Virus record (IMG/VR): IMGVR_UViG_3300032006_002038
Span: 1 to 25,667 of that record
Strand: one strand, 5' to 3'
DNA from: a virus
DNA: 25,667 nucleotides
Part shown: piece by piece, positions 6,164-13,525 of the stretch
Position numbering within the stretch: position 1 is the first letter of the stretch
Layout: each line of letters begins with the position of its first letter
Position numbers and translations under genes: made by a program
Notes under the pieces: model-generated
Seen by the model: only the letters and a program-made list of their open reading frames with translations
What the model was told of the DNA's origin: nothing
Databases searched by the model: none

Positions 6164-6191
6164 GGGCGGGCTGAGAGGCCCGTCCGTTTTT
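6164..6191 (+). terminator. Rho-independent terminator
   Basis: GGGCGGGC (6164-6171) pairs with GCCCGTCC (6178-6185), with one G-T wobble and a 6-base loop, and is followed by TTTTT at 6187-6191. It ends the transcript of the small membrane gene and the upstream run. Only 12 bases separate it from the next ATG, and I see no promoter between them, so the downstream operon may depend on read-through or a promoter type I cannot recognise. Confidence 0.82.
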
Positions 6192-6203
6192 GAAAGGTAT
6201 AAC

Positions 6204-7724
6204 ATGAACAAGCCTGACTACGATTGGTGGGTAAAGAACGCACACTCGGACTCAGCCTTCCTGCTGCTTATGGATGACGCGGACCTGTTTGAACAGGCCA
6301 TCTGCAGCCGGCTGAAAGAAGTCGACCGGCCCTTTGATCAGGGCGTTGTGAACCAAGCAATGTGGCGTGCGATTCACGAACAAGACCGCTACGGGTCGCT
6401 ATCGTCGATCCTCGCAGACATTAAAGAACTTCCTTCATCAGCTCCAAACGGCAGGTTCGGACACGTTCGCGGACACCGATCCGGCTTTGCAGATGCTGAC
6501 GGACCATTCCTTGCTTTAGGACTTTCAGCATTCTGGGTTCCTTGGGCCGTCAAGAATGGTCGAGATGACCTGTTGGACGATATCGCCAAGTGGGCTGCAA
6601 AGGCTGGAGCATCCTACGTTCGTTGGTTTGGCATGCATGACTGGGCTGGAGGCGTAGATCCCACAAATGCGAACATAACCAACTACGACGGTCTAATGAG
6701 AGAAGCGATCACCGAACTGGCTAACCGAGGCCTACGATCCCAGATCACACTTTACACTCGACGTTCCATGGGCAACGAAGATCTTTTCCAAGAGTGGACA
6801 CGTGACTGGGTACCTATCATCAACGACCATATGGACAACATCCACATGATCGAGATCTGCAATGAGTGGAACCACTCCCACAACAACTGGACCGACGAGG
6901 AAGTGCAACGGCTCGGTCACATCCTTCACTCTGAGACACGAGCGATGTTGGCCCTGTCTGCTCCTGTCTCTGGTGATGGTTGGGACAGCATTAAAGATCG
7001 TCTCTCGCACCTGTACTCGGGCTTCAACTCGTTCAAGGTAGTCACTCCTTTACACATGCCGCGACGAGACAACACGGGTGAAGGTCCTTGGCGTTGGGTG
7101 CGACAACCTTGGCACATGAAAGAGGGCATCGCCAACTGTGGCTGTCCTTACGTTGACAACGAACATCAACGGTGGGACAAGTCACGTCCGCAAGGCTCTC
7201 GCATCGTCTCCGTGGCAGCTGCAGCACCCATAATCTCCTGGATCTGTGGTTGTGGCGGAAGCACTCACCACGATGTCTACGGAGTCTACCCTCCAGACAT
7301 CCTCTCTGGATACTCCAAAGACGAGAACTCCTGGAAGCTTGCCGAGGTACTCGGCAAAGTAATCCCTAAGCTTCCAAGGCAGCTACCTTCCTGGACACCA
7401 TCGCGTGTCGGGGAAGACTGGTCCGGTGTTGAACATCCCTTTCCAGAGCTCCTCGACCAACACTGGTCCTTCAACTCGGACCTTGACGATGGCGTATCTC
7501 GTGCCTTTGCCGCACTTGATCCGAGCGACCACAAACGTTACGTGGTCTGCCTTACTGGCGTACTAGGTACCATAAAGCTCAAACACAAGGACCGTAGCTT
7601 CCACATCTACAGCCTTAGCACTGGCAAGGAGATCTATCACGGACCAGGCGCCATAGCATTTCGTGACGAAGGACACCCTGAATTCGGTTCTGCAGTCCTC
7701 ATTACCTCGGAGAATATAACATGA
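6204..7724 (+). CDS. Clan GH-A-like glycoside hydrolase (TIM-barrel) homologue
   Basis: A 506-residue protein. The start DADGPFLALGLSAFWVPWA near residue 97, followed by GASYVRWFGMHDW (136-147), an IEICNEWNH segment and a PYVDNEHQRW segment, follows the strand order of cellulase-like (GH5/GH-A) barrels. N220-E221 would be the Asn-Glu acid/base pair on strand 4 and E320 the nucleophile on strand 7. The first ~95 residues are a separate helical region without a clear match. There is no signal peptide or membrane segment. It is unusual among replication and nucleotide genes. Substrates could be host surface glycans, exopolysaccharide or a sugar attached to DNA; none can be chosen from sequence. 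AAAGG precedes the ATG, and its stop overlaps the next gene as ATGA. Confidence 0.68.
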   Translation: MNKPDYDWWVKNAHSDSAFLLLMDDADLFEQAICSRLKEVDRPFDQGVVNQAMWRAIHEQDRYGSLSSILADIKELPSSAPNGRFGHVRGHRSGFADADGPFLALGLSAFWVPWAVKNGRDDLLDDIAKWAAKAGASYVRWFGMHDWAGGVDPTNANITNYDGLMREAITELANRGLRSQITLYTRRSMGNEDLFQEWTRDWVPIINDHMDNIHMIEICNEWNHSHNNWTDEEVQRLGHILHSETRAMLALSAPVSGDGWDSIKDRLSHLYSGFNSFKVVTPLHMPRRDNTGEGPWRWVRQPWHMKEGIANCGCPYVDNEHQRWDKSRPQGSRIVSVAAAAPIISWICGCGGSTHHDVYGVYPPDILSGYSKDENSWKLAEVLGKVIPKLPRQLPSWTPSRVGEDWSGVEHPFPELLDQHWSFNSDLDDGVSRAFAALDPSDHKRYVVCLTGVLGTIKLKHKDRSFHIYSLSTGKEIYHGPGAIAFRDEGHPEFGSAVLITSENIT

Positions 7725-8299
7725 CAGACAGCGTTTTCGAAGCACGTGACCTAGATGAAATCGTCTACCACCTGAGAGATCAAATCCGGCGTTTCGAGTT
7801 CGGACCTCAGGACATAGCTGTTCCGGTAATGACTGGGGCGATTCACTTCGCCTCGGACCTTCTCCGTGCACTAGAATGGGAAGGGCCTGTCATGCCAATA
7901 TGCGCTCGCTCTTACGGCCTTAACAATTCGCAAGGCGAAAAGGTTACTGTCGCGTGGACTCCGAACACTTCGGAACCGACCGACGAACTCCGTATCCAGG
8001 AGGAAACCTATGCGCGTATCCTGATCATTGACACAGTTCTCGAAACTGGAATGACTGTCAATGCAATCGACGAGGAGATCACTCGCAAGATGCCTTGGGC
8101 AGGCGACGTCTACCTTGCAGTGATGTTCGACAAGTCCGATCACAACCACTACGCGCCCGTAAGACAAACCTTTATCGGTCAGACAATTCCTCGAGAACAG
8201 TTCCTCGTCGGATACGGCATGGATTCCTGTGGACGCAACCGAAACACACATCAGGTCTGGACGAGCTGCGTAGGACGTTCTGAGGACGTAACCTCATGA
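7721..8299 (+). CDS. Hypoxanthine/guanine phosphoribosyltransferase-like protein
   Basis: A 192-residue protein with the full layout of HPRT: PVMTGAIHFASDLLRAL (residues 35-51) at the pyrophosphate loop, ARSYGLNNSQGE at the flexible Ser-Tyr loop, RILIIDTVLETGMT (99-112) at the PRPP motif, and FLVGYGMDSCGRNRN near the end, like the VGYGLDYNEYYRN of HPRT. HPRT attaches hypoxanthine or guanine to PRPP to make IMP or GMP. The PRPP motif is atypical: Asp-Thr replaces the usual acidic pair and Glu replaces the Asp of DTG. It lies just upstream of queD and queE, and DpdA exchange releases guanine, so guanine salvage or use of a deazaguanine base is an attractive but unproven role. Confidence 0.82.
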   Translation: MTDSVFEARDLDEIVYHLRDQIRRFEFGPQDIAVPVMTGAIHFASDLLRALEWEGPVMPICARSYGLNNSQGEKVTVAWTPNTSEPTDELRIQEETYARILIIDTVLETGMTVNAIDEEITRKMPWAGDVYLAVMFDKSDHNHYAPVRQTFIGQTIPREQFLVGYGMDSCGRNRNTHQVWTSCVGRSEDVTS

Positions 8300-8499
8300 A
8301 CCTAACCCTGATACTCAACGTAGCATCCATTCTCTGCGTAGGATGCTCCGTCCTTATTGTAGGATACTACCCGATATGGGCTCTCGGCCTGTGCTTCATA
8401 TCGGGTCTAATCACTTCTCAGGCCAGTCGATTCGACATACACATAACGGAGGAACCAGATGAAGATCTCCCTAACAAGAGAACTGGCGATGGGGCATAG
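8296..8499 (+). CDS. Small membrane protein
   Basis: A 67-residue protein overlapping the previous stop as ATGA, with GAGG upstream. Residues 2-24 and 26-42 are hydrophobic, separated by a YYP turn, so it probably forms two membrane helices with an acidic C-terminal tail. Its last 41 bases overlap queD in a different frame, and within it lies queD's Shine-Dalgarno sequence (GGAGG at about 8448). The family is unknown. The long overlap argues that translation of queD is coupled to it. Confidence 0.6.
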   Translation: MNLTLILNVASILCVGCSVLIVGYYPIWALGLCFISGLITSQASRFDIHITEEPDEDLPNKRTGDGA

Positions 8500-8890
8500 G
8501 CTCTATGGCTATCAAGGCAAGTGTGCGAACCTTCACGGCCACAACTACGGCTTCGAAATCATCATCAATGGCAATCCAGACCAGGCTCTCGGACTAGTCA
8601 TGGACTTCAAGGAGCTCGGTCAGATCATAGATCGCATCCTTGAGCCGTTCGATCACTGCACCCTCCTCATGGACGGGGATCCCATTGAAGACGCGCTGAA
8701 CACGCACCGTTCGAAACATCAGATCTTGACGCGCAATCCGAGTGCTGAGAACATCGGCAGCCTGATCTTCAACCTACTCATGAACGAGGGCATACGAGTC
8801 TCGTACGTTCACGTAAAGGAAACATCCGACAGCTGTGCCTACATTGACCGAGTTGACCGCGACGTCAGAATCCTACGAGGGCTGTCATGA
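8459..8890 (+). CDS. queD: 6-carboxy-5,6,7,8-tetrahydropterin synthase QueD
   Basis: QueD converts dihydroneopterin triphosphate, made by FolE, into 6-carboxytetrahydropterin, the second step to preQ0. In this 143-residue protein the zinc ligands H13, H26 and H28 (LHGHNY) are present. So are the catalytic C22, the D65-H66 pair, the NPSAEN segment around 93-98 and E121 near the end (KETSDSCAYI). Length and motif order match bacterial QueD. The ATG at 8459 has GGAGG upstream and lies inside the end of the membrane-protein gene. The stop overlaps queE as ATGA, so the two enzymes are translated together. Confidence 0.95.
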   Translation: MKISLTRELAMGHRLYGYQGKCANLHGHNYGFEIIINGNPDQALGLVMDFKELGQIIDRILEPFDHCTLLMDGDPIEDALNTHRSKHQILTRNPSAENIGSLIFNLLMNEGIRVSYVHVKETSDSCAYIDRVDRDVRILRGLS

Positions 8891-9522
8891 ATCTTCACGT
8901 ATCCGAGAGGTTCAAATCCATCCAGGGAGAAGGCGTTTGGTGTGGAGCACCAATGGCATTCATTCGTCTGTCTGGCTGCTCCGTCGGAAAGACGGTCTGC
9001 CACATGTGCGACACCGACTTCGAAGAGAAACATTCCTTTCGAGGTGGTGGCATCTACAGTCCAGATGAACTAGTAGCGTGGGCAGGCAACTACGAACGCG
9101 TCTGCCTTACCGGAGGAGAGCCTCTGGACCATCCCATCGACGAACTCGTGCACAAGCTAATCGCACGAGACAAGTTCATCCACGTAGAAACGTCAGGCAC
9201 GAAACCTATGCCGGAGTGTTTCGAGGACAACTGGACCGACATTCATCTATGCATCAGTCCTAAGCCGGGCTACGATCCCACCCTGCTTCGTAACGCTGAC
9301 GAGATCAAAATCATCGTACCGGGACTCGGAACCGGAAAGGGCTGGCCTGACCTCAATGAGGCTCTGAAATGGGCTTGGGAAGGCAAACGTGTATTCGTGC
9401 AGCCCGCGAACCACACCCATAACATAGATCACACTAACCTCAAACGTTGTATAGACCTTGTCGCAGAGCACCCAGAGCTGCACCTGTCCGTACAACTTCA
9501 CAAGGTGTTACAAGTGCAATGA
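8887..9522 (+). CDS. queE: 7-carboxy-7-deazaguanine synthase QueE (radical SAM)
   Basis: QueE rearranges 6-carboxytetrahydropterin to 7-carboxy-7-deazaguanine using a 4Fe-4S cluster and S-adenosylmethionine. This 211-residue protein has SIQGEG near the start and cysteines C31, C38 and C41. Their spacing, C-x6-C-x2-C, is longer than the textbook radical-SAM C-x3-C-x2-C, and QueE is a family known to vary here. TGGEP follows around residues 75-79, and the terminal LSVQLHKVL is typical of QueE. The start overlaps queD as ATGA with GAGGG upstream. Its stop overlaps the following small gene in the same way. All residues needed for activity appear present. Confidence 0.94.
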   Translation: MNLHVSERFKSIQGEGVWCGAPMAFIRLSGCSVGKTVCHMCDTDFEEKHSFRGGGIYSPDELVAWAGNYERVCLTGGEPLDHPIDELVHKLIARDKFIHVETSGTKPMPECFEDNWTDIHLCISPKPGYDPTLLRNADEIKIIVPGLGTGKGWPDLNEALKWAWEGKRVFVQPANHTHNIDHTNLKRCIDLVAEHPELHLSVQLHKVLQVQ

Positions 9523-9812
9523 AGAAAGTACATGACATCGTTACGACGAGAGATCGTAGAACCTCAGTATCCTTCATCCAACACGGCAACGTCGATGATG
9601 GTTACGTATACGAACTAGTCTGTCCTTGGTGCTCGACGAGCATACACAAACTAGTTGCTCACCCTGAAGCAGAATGGCCTGATGTCTTGAAGACGATAAA
9701 ATCTTACCAGGACCCCCATGATCGCGTGTGTCCCCAGAGTGGCAGTGGCGTATTCGCAGTAGAGCGTACTACGACTCCCCTAAACACATCAAAGCTCATT
9801 CGCGAGGAATAA
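9519..9812 (+). CDS. Small hypothetical protein with a CxxC motif
   Basis: A 97-residue protein. I chose the ATG at 9519 because it overlaps the queE stop as ATGA; an upstream in-frame start would lie deep inside queE. CPWC at about residues 36-39, a later His and a single Cys in VCPQS may form a small metal site. The sequence is otherwise unfamiliar. Its place between queE and folE suggests a connection with the deazaguanine pathway or only with the shared transcript. Confidence 0.6.
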   Translation: MKKVHDIVTTRDRRTSVSFIQHGNVDDGYVYELVCPWCSTSIHKLVAHPEAEWPDVLKTIKSYQDPHDRVCPQSGSGVFAVERTTTPLNTSKLIREE

Positions 9813-9825
9813 CGGAGATGAAACA

Positions 9826-10383
9826 TTGGCGAAACTCGACCGGCGTAAAATTGAAGAAGCAACGCGACTCTTCCTTGAAGGCATTGGGCAAGACCCTAAT
9901 GACCCTAACTTCAGGGACACACCTAAACGAGTCGCTAGGCTCTGGAAGGAGCTGCTAAGTCCGAAGAGAGTAAAGTACACAACCTTTCCAGACTCGTACG
10001 GAAGTATGGTCATTCTACGCGGACACAAAGTCCACGGAGTATGTCCTCACCACCTCCTACCCGTTGAGATGTCCGTATACGTAGGCTACATCCCAAACGC
10101 GAAAGTCCTTGGCCTGTCCAAGCTTGCACGTGTGGCCGAAGAACAACTCAACGCACCGATCACACAAGAGACCTTCACCAACCGTATCGCGGAACGTCTG
10201 GCAGCTCTAGACCCCAAAGGCATTGCAGTCGTAGTCTCTGGGCGTCATGGCTGCATGCGTCATCGAGGCGTTCGTACAGAAGCTGACGTAGTCACATCTG
10301 CGATGCAAGGCGTATACCTTACGAACCCTACAGCACGACAGGAGTTCCTCCAACTGGCAGGATGCCCGGAGCACCTTACATGA
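9826..10383 (+). CDS. folE: GTP cyclohydrolase I FolE
   Basis: FolE opens the purine ring of GTP to give dihydroneopterin triphosphate, the first step in folate and in preQ0 synthesis. In this 185-residue protein C73, H76 (from CPHH) and C143 (HGCMRHRG) make the zinc site. The pattern LGLSKLARV, with the TNRIAERL helix after it, is diagnostic. TTG at 9826 is the start, with GGAG eight bases upstream and no in-frame ATG nearby. Given queD and queE upstream, it serves preQ0 synthesis and would lift the host's limit on precursor. The stop overlaps the polymerase start as ATGA. Confidence 0.95.
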   Translation: MAKLDRRKIEEATRLFLEGIGQDPNDPNFRDTPKRVARLWKELLSPKRVKYTTFPDSYGSMVILRGHKVHGVCPHHLLPVEMSVYVGYIPNAKVLGLSKLARVAEEQLNAPITQETFTNRIAERLAALDPKGIAVVVSGRHGCMRHRGVRTEADVVTSAMQGVYLTNPTARQEFLQLAGCPEHLT

Positions 10384-12794
10384 GCAAACCCACATTCGAT
10401 AAGCCCGACCACTGCATTGACTGTCCACTCTATGACGAGCCAGGACCTGTCCCTGCAGTAGGACCTACAGACGCCAAGATGCTTTACGTAGGTGAAGCTC
10501 CTGGTGAGACCGAAGTTGACTCACCTATGTTTCGACCGGACCGCATGGCACCCTTCATCGGTGGTTCAGGTCGTATTCGCAACAGCATCCTAGGGCAAGC
10601 AGGCATCTCGTACAAAGACATACGTACCTGCAATGTCGTAAAATGTCGTCCACCCCGGAACAGAGCACCATCCGAAGTTGAAGTCAGGAAGTGTGCCAAG
10701 TTCCTCATCGAGGAGATACGCAATGTCAACCCGAACGTCATCGTCGCAGCAGGAGCAACACCCCTTAAAGTCCTCACAGGACTCGAAGGAATCGCTACAT
10801 GGCGAGGAGTCCCTGTTGAAGGATTCGAAAAGCGAAAGATCTTCCCCACTTGGCACCCAGCCTTCATCATGCGACAGCAATACCAGTGGCCCTTCGCAGT
10901 CCACGACATGGTCAGAGCGAATGCTCAAAGCTCGTCCCCGGAGCTCCGCCGCGTACCGATCGATGTTATCCCGTCTGCAAGCGCTACAGCTACTGGAGAA
11001 AGTGTTCTCCGTCGCGCTCGAGAGGTCGGGAGCTTCTGCTTCGACTTTGAAACGACAGGGCTCTACCCAAGTACCGATACGATTAAAATGGTCGGAATTG
11101 GGGTCGAGCCAACACAGGCTTACGTGTACGATTGGACCTCTCGTAGTCAGCAACTCTTTCAGGAACTTGCTGCAGACCCTAAGATCGAAATCGTGGGTCA
11201 GAACGTGGAGTCGTTCGACATTCCCTTTGCCGAAGCGAAAGGCTTCAAGTTCGAAGGACCAGTCTTCGATACCATGGTCGCATTTCACCTCTGCAACGCC
11301 AGCTACGGACACAAGCCGGTCAAAGAAACCCGCAGGCAATTCGGTGCGGAAAAAGACCTCTCGTTCATAGCCAGCCTACACACCGACATGGTCTACTGGA
11401 AGTCACGAGAGCATTACAAGAACGATCTCCGCGAGGTCTGCGGAAAGGACGTCATTGCAACTGCTCGTGCTGCGGAAGACCTAAAGAAGGAACTCGCTGG
11501 GTACGGCATGACAGACCTATACTACAAGCACGTCATGCCTGTTCAGCCAGTACTTCGTGAGATGCATAACAACGGGATCAAGCGTGATGAAGAAACCTCT
11601 GTACGCTGGTCTCTGGCTCTGAAACGGAAAGCCCTACAGCTGGAAGAGAACCTAAAGAAGGAACTCAACCAGCCCACGTTGAACATAGCTTCCTCACAGC
11701 AGCTCTGCAAGCTCCTATACGACGATATGGGACTGCCTGCTCAGACACGAGAGCGTAAGGGCAAACCCTCAAGTCGTTCTGCAGACGCTGAGGCACTAGA
11801 ACACCTCGCAGAGAAGTACGACAACCCTGTCCTGAAGCAGATCGTAGACATCAGACACCTACGTAAAATGGACAGCACCTTCATCAATGTCCGAACAGAC
11901 GATGACGGCTTCGTACATCCATCCTTCGGGACATCCAAGACCGCTAACGGACGACTCAACAGCTGGAATCCAAACGGTCAAAACATCCCTTGGATGATGC
12001 GTAGCATCTACGTCTCGCGGTTCGGCAAAGAAGGGGTTCTGTACGCCTCTGACTGGTCTCAGATCGAATGGCGACTCGCAATGGTTCTCTCCGGAGATCC
12101 CGTAGGTCTTGAACTCCTGGGCTCTGGTGTCGACCAACACAAAGGTGTCTATGCAGAAGCCTTTGGCAAGCGCATTGAAGACATTACTCCAGATGAACGT
12201 CACGAGGCGAAATTCATCGTCTACGGACTGGGCTACGGACGTGGAGCACAAAGCATCTCCGAAGCACATAACATTCCGTTCGACAAGGTTCAGGTCTTCG
12301 TGAGACGATTCTTCGAACGCTTTGCCATCTACAACATCTGGAGAAAGGGACAGGAGCAATTCGTGAAGAAGAATCACTACCTGGTAAATCCCTTCATGAG
12401 GCGTCGCTGGTGGTACACGCGTCAAATCACCGAGATGTATAACTTCCTACCAGCCAGTACAGCTGCAGACATGATGTACGTCGCCTTGCGAGAAATCTAC
12501 GATGGACTCCCCAAGGATGCAAAGATGATCCTTTCCGTCCACGACGAGATCGTAGTAGACACCCCTAAGGACTGTGCCAAGGAAGTGCATAACATAATCC
12601 AGAGCGTAATGGAAAAGACGTGGCCCGACATAACAGCCTCTTCAGCAAATCCAAAGGAGGTGCGGAAATGGTATCCCGATGGGTGGCATTGTCCTGCAGA
12701 GGGCTTCTTCGGGAACAACTGGAAAGACTGTAAAGGTAAAGACACGAACTCACTTGAGAAGGACGCTGCTATCAGAAAGGAGCTGGGACTATGA
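10380..12794 (+). CDS. Uracil-DNA glycosylase / family A DNA polymerase fusion
   Basis: An 804-residue replicative polymerase with an N-terminal repair domain. Residues 1-185 are a family 4-like uracil-DNA glycosylase: GEAPG at 38-42, HPAFIMR from H159, and C12, C15, C89 and C105 fit the 4Fe-4S ligands, with C84 nearby. Residues about 215-370 are the proofreading exonuclease: D222 and E224 (DFETTG), N275 and D280, D357. The polymerase follows: motif A SDWSQIEWR with D558, motif B with R607, K611, Y615 and Y619, motif C H721-D722. Tyr 615 replaces the Phe of E. coli Pol I and matches T7 polymerase. Motif A has Trp twice where DYSQIELR is usual. I prefer the ATG at 10380, coupled to folE, over 10362. 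Confidence 0.93.
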   Translation: MSKPTFDKPDHCIDCPLYDEPGPVPAVGPTDAKMLYVGEAPGETEVDSPMFRPDRMAPFIGGSGRIRNSILGQAGISYKDIRTCNVVKCRPPRNRAPSEVEVRKCAKFLIEEIRNVNPNVIVAAGATPLKVLTGLEGIATWRGVPVEGFEKRKIFPTWHPAFIMRQQYQWPFAVHDMVRANAQSSSPELRRVPIDVIPSASATATGESVLRRAREVGSFCFDFETTGLYPSTDTIKMVGIGVEPTQAYVYDWTSRSQQLFQELAADPKIEIVGQNVESFDIPFAEAKGFKFEGPVFDTMVAFHLCNASYGHKPVKETRRQFGAEKDLSFIASLHTDMVYWKSREHYKNDLREVCGKDVIATARAAEDLKKELAGYGMTDLYYKHVMPVQPVLREMHNNGIKRDEETSVRWSLALKRKALQLEENLKKELNQPTLNIASSQQLCKLLYDDMGLPAQTRERKGKPSSRSADAEALEHLAEKYDNPVLKQIVDIRHLRKMDSTFINVRTDDDGFVHPSFGTSKTANGRLNSWNPNGQNIPWMMRSIYVSRFGKEGVLYASDWSQIEWRLAMVLSGDPVGLELLGSGVDQHKGVYAEAFGKRIEDITPDERHEAKFIVYGLGYGRGAQSISEAHNIPFDKVQVFVRRFFERFAIYNIWRKGQEQFVKKNHYLVNPFMRRRWWYTRQITEMYNFLPASTAADMMYVALREIYDGLPKDAKMILSVHDEIVVDTPKDCAKEVHNIIQSVMEKTWPDITASSANPKEVRKWYPDGWHCPAEGFFGNNWKDCKGKDTNSLEKDAAIRKELGL

Positions 12795-13525
12795 TAGAGC
12801 TTGCAATGGAAATACCAAGGGCATTACTGAAAGACATCTCACCCCTGTGCGACTTCGAATTCTGCCTTGCACAGGAGACTGACAACGAGGAGTACGCAAA
12901 GTTCTACAAGGAGGCAGTTGAAAAGATCGGTCGCACTTGCATCATGGACAATGGCTTCCACGAGTTAGGCAGACCTCTGTCTGTCCTGGAACTCTTTGCA
13001 GCGGCGAACAAGGTCAACCCCACATACGTAATCGCACCGGACATGCTCGACGATCTGAAGTGGACGTTCGAGGAGTGGAAGAAGTGCAAACATGTCTTTC
13101 GAGATTCCAAGGTGAAGGTCATTCCTGTTCTCGTAGACGCTCCAGAGCTCGACCAAAAGTCTTTCATCCTAAACATTGATGGGGACGTCCTGTGTTTGCC
13201 TTTCCGACGTCCTCGGCTCAACTGGTATCGCTTTCACCGGGAGGAGATCCGAAAGAAGTTTCAGCACATCCACCTACTAGGCATCAACACTCTAGAAGAG
13301 CTAGAAGCCTTTTCCCAACTCGGGTACGAAGATGGCATACGCCTAACAGTAGACACATCAAAGCCTGTCAAGTGGGGACTTCTCAAACAACGCCTGATCA
13401 GTCTAGACTCCGTACGCGGTGCTCCCATTCACAGTTCTTCTCTCATCGGAGTTGAAAACGTCTCCCAGGAACAGCTGGGCACGATCTCTTGGAACATAGC
13501 CTATCTGAGGAGATTCCTCGGATGA
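12791..13525 (+). CDS. dpdA: DpdA-type DNA 7-deazaguanine transglycosylase
   Basis: A 244-residue member of the tRNA-guanine transglycosylase superfamily, of the phage DpdA kind that exchanges guanine in DNA for a 7-deazaguanine base. Diagnostic segments are IMDNGFHELG (51-60), YVIAPDMLDD (79-88), LPFRRPR, HLLGI (161-165) and VDTSKPVKWG (187-196). D53 and D188 are my candidates for the active-site acids. It is much shorter than tRNA enzymes and has no CxCxxC zinc motif. AAAGGAG precedes the ATG, which overlaps the polymerase stop. Together with FolE, QueD, QueE and QueC it makes a full make-and-insert system. It could be a TGT for another nucleic acid, but the context argues for DNA. Confidence 0.87.
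   Translation: MIELAMEIPRALLKDISPLCDFEFCLAQETDNEEYAKFYKEAVEKIGRTCIMDNGFHELGRPLSVLELFAAANKVNPTYVIAPDMLDDLKWTFEEWKKCKHVFRDSKVKVIPVLVDAPELDQKSFILNIDGDVLCLPFRRPRLNWYRFHREEIRKKFQHIHLLGINTLEELEAFSQLGYEDGIRLTVDTSKPVKWGLLKQRLISLDSVRGAPIHSSSLIGVENVSQEQLGTISWNIAYLRRFLG

Noticed and set aside
10590-11339. Long reading frame opposite the polymerase gene.
   Set aside because: It is antisense to conserved UDG and exonuclease motifs, has no family resemblance and is best explained as a codon-bias shadow.
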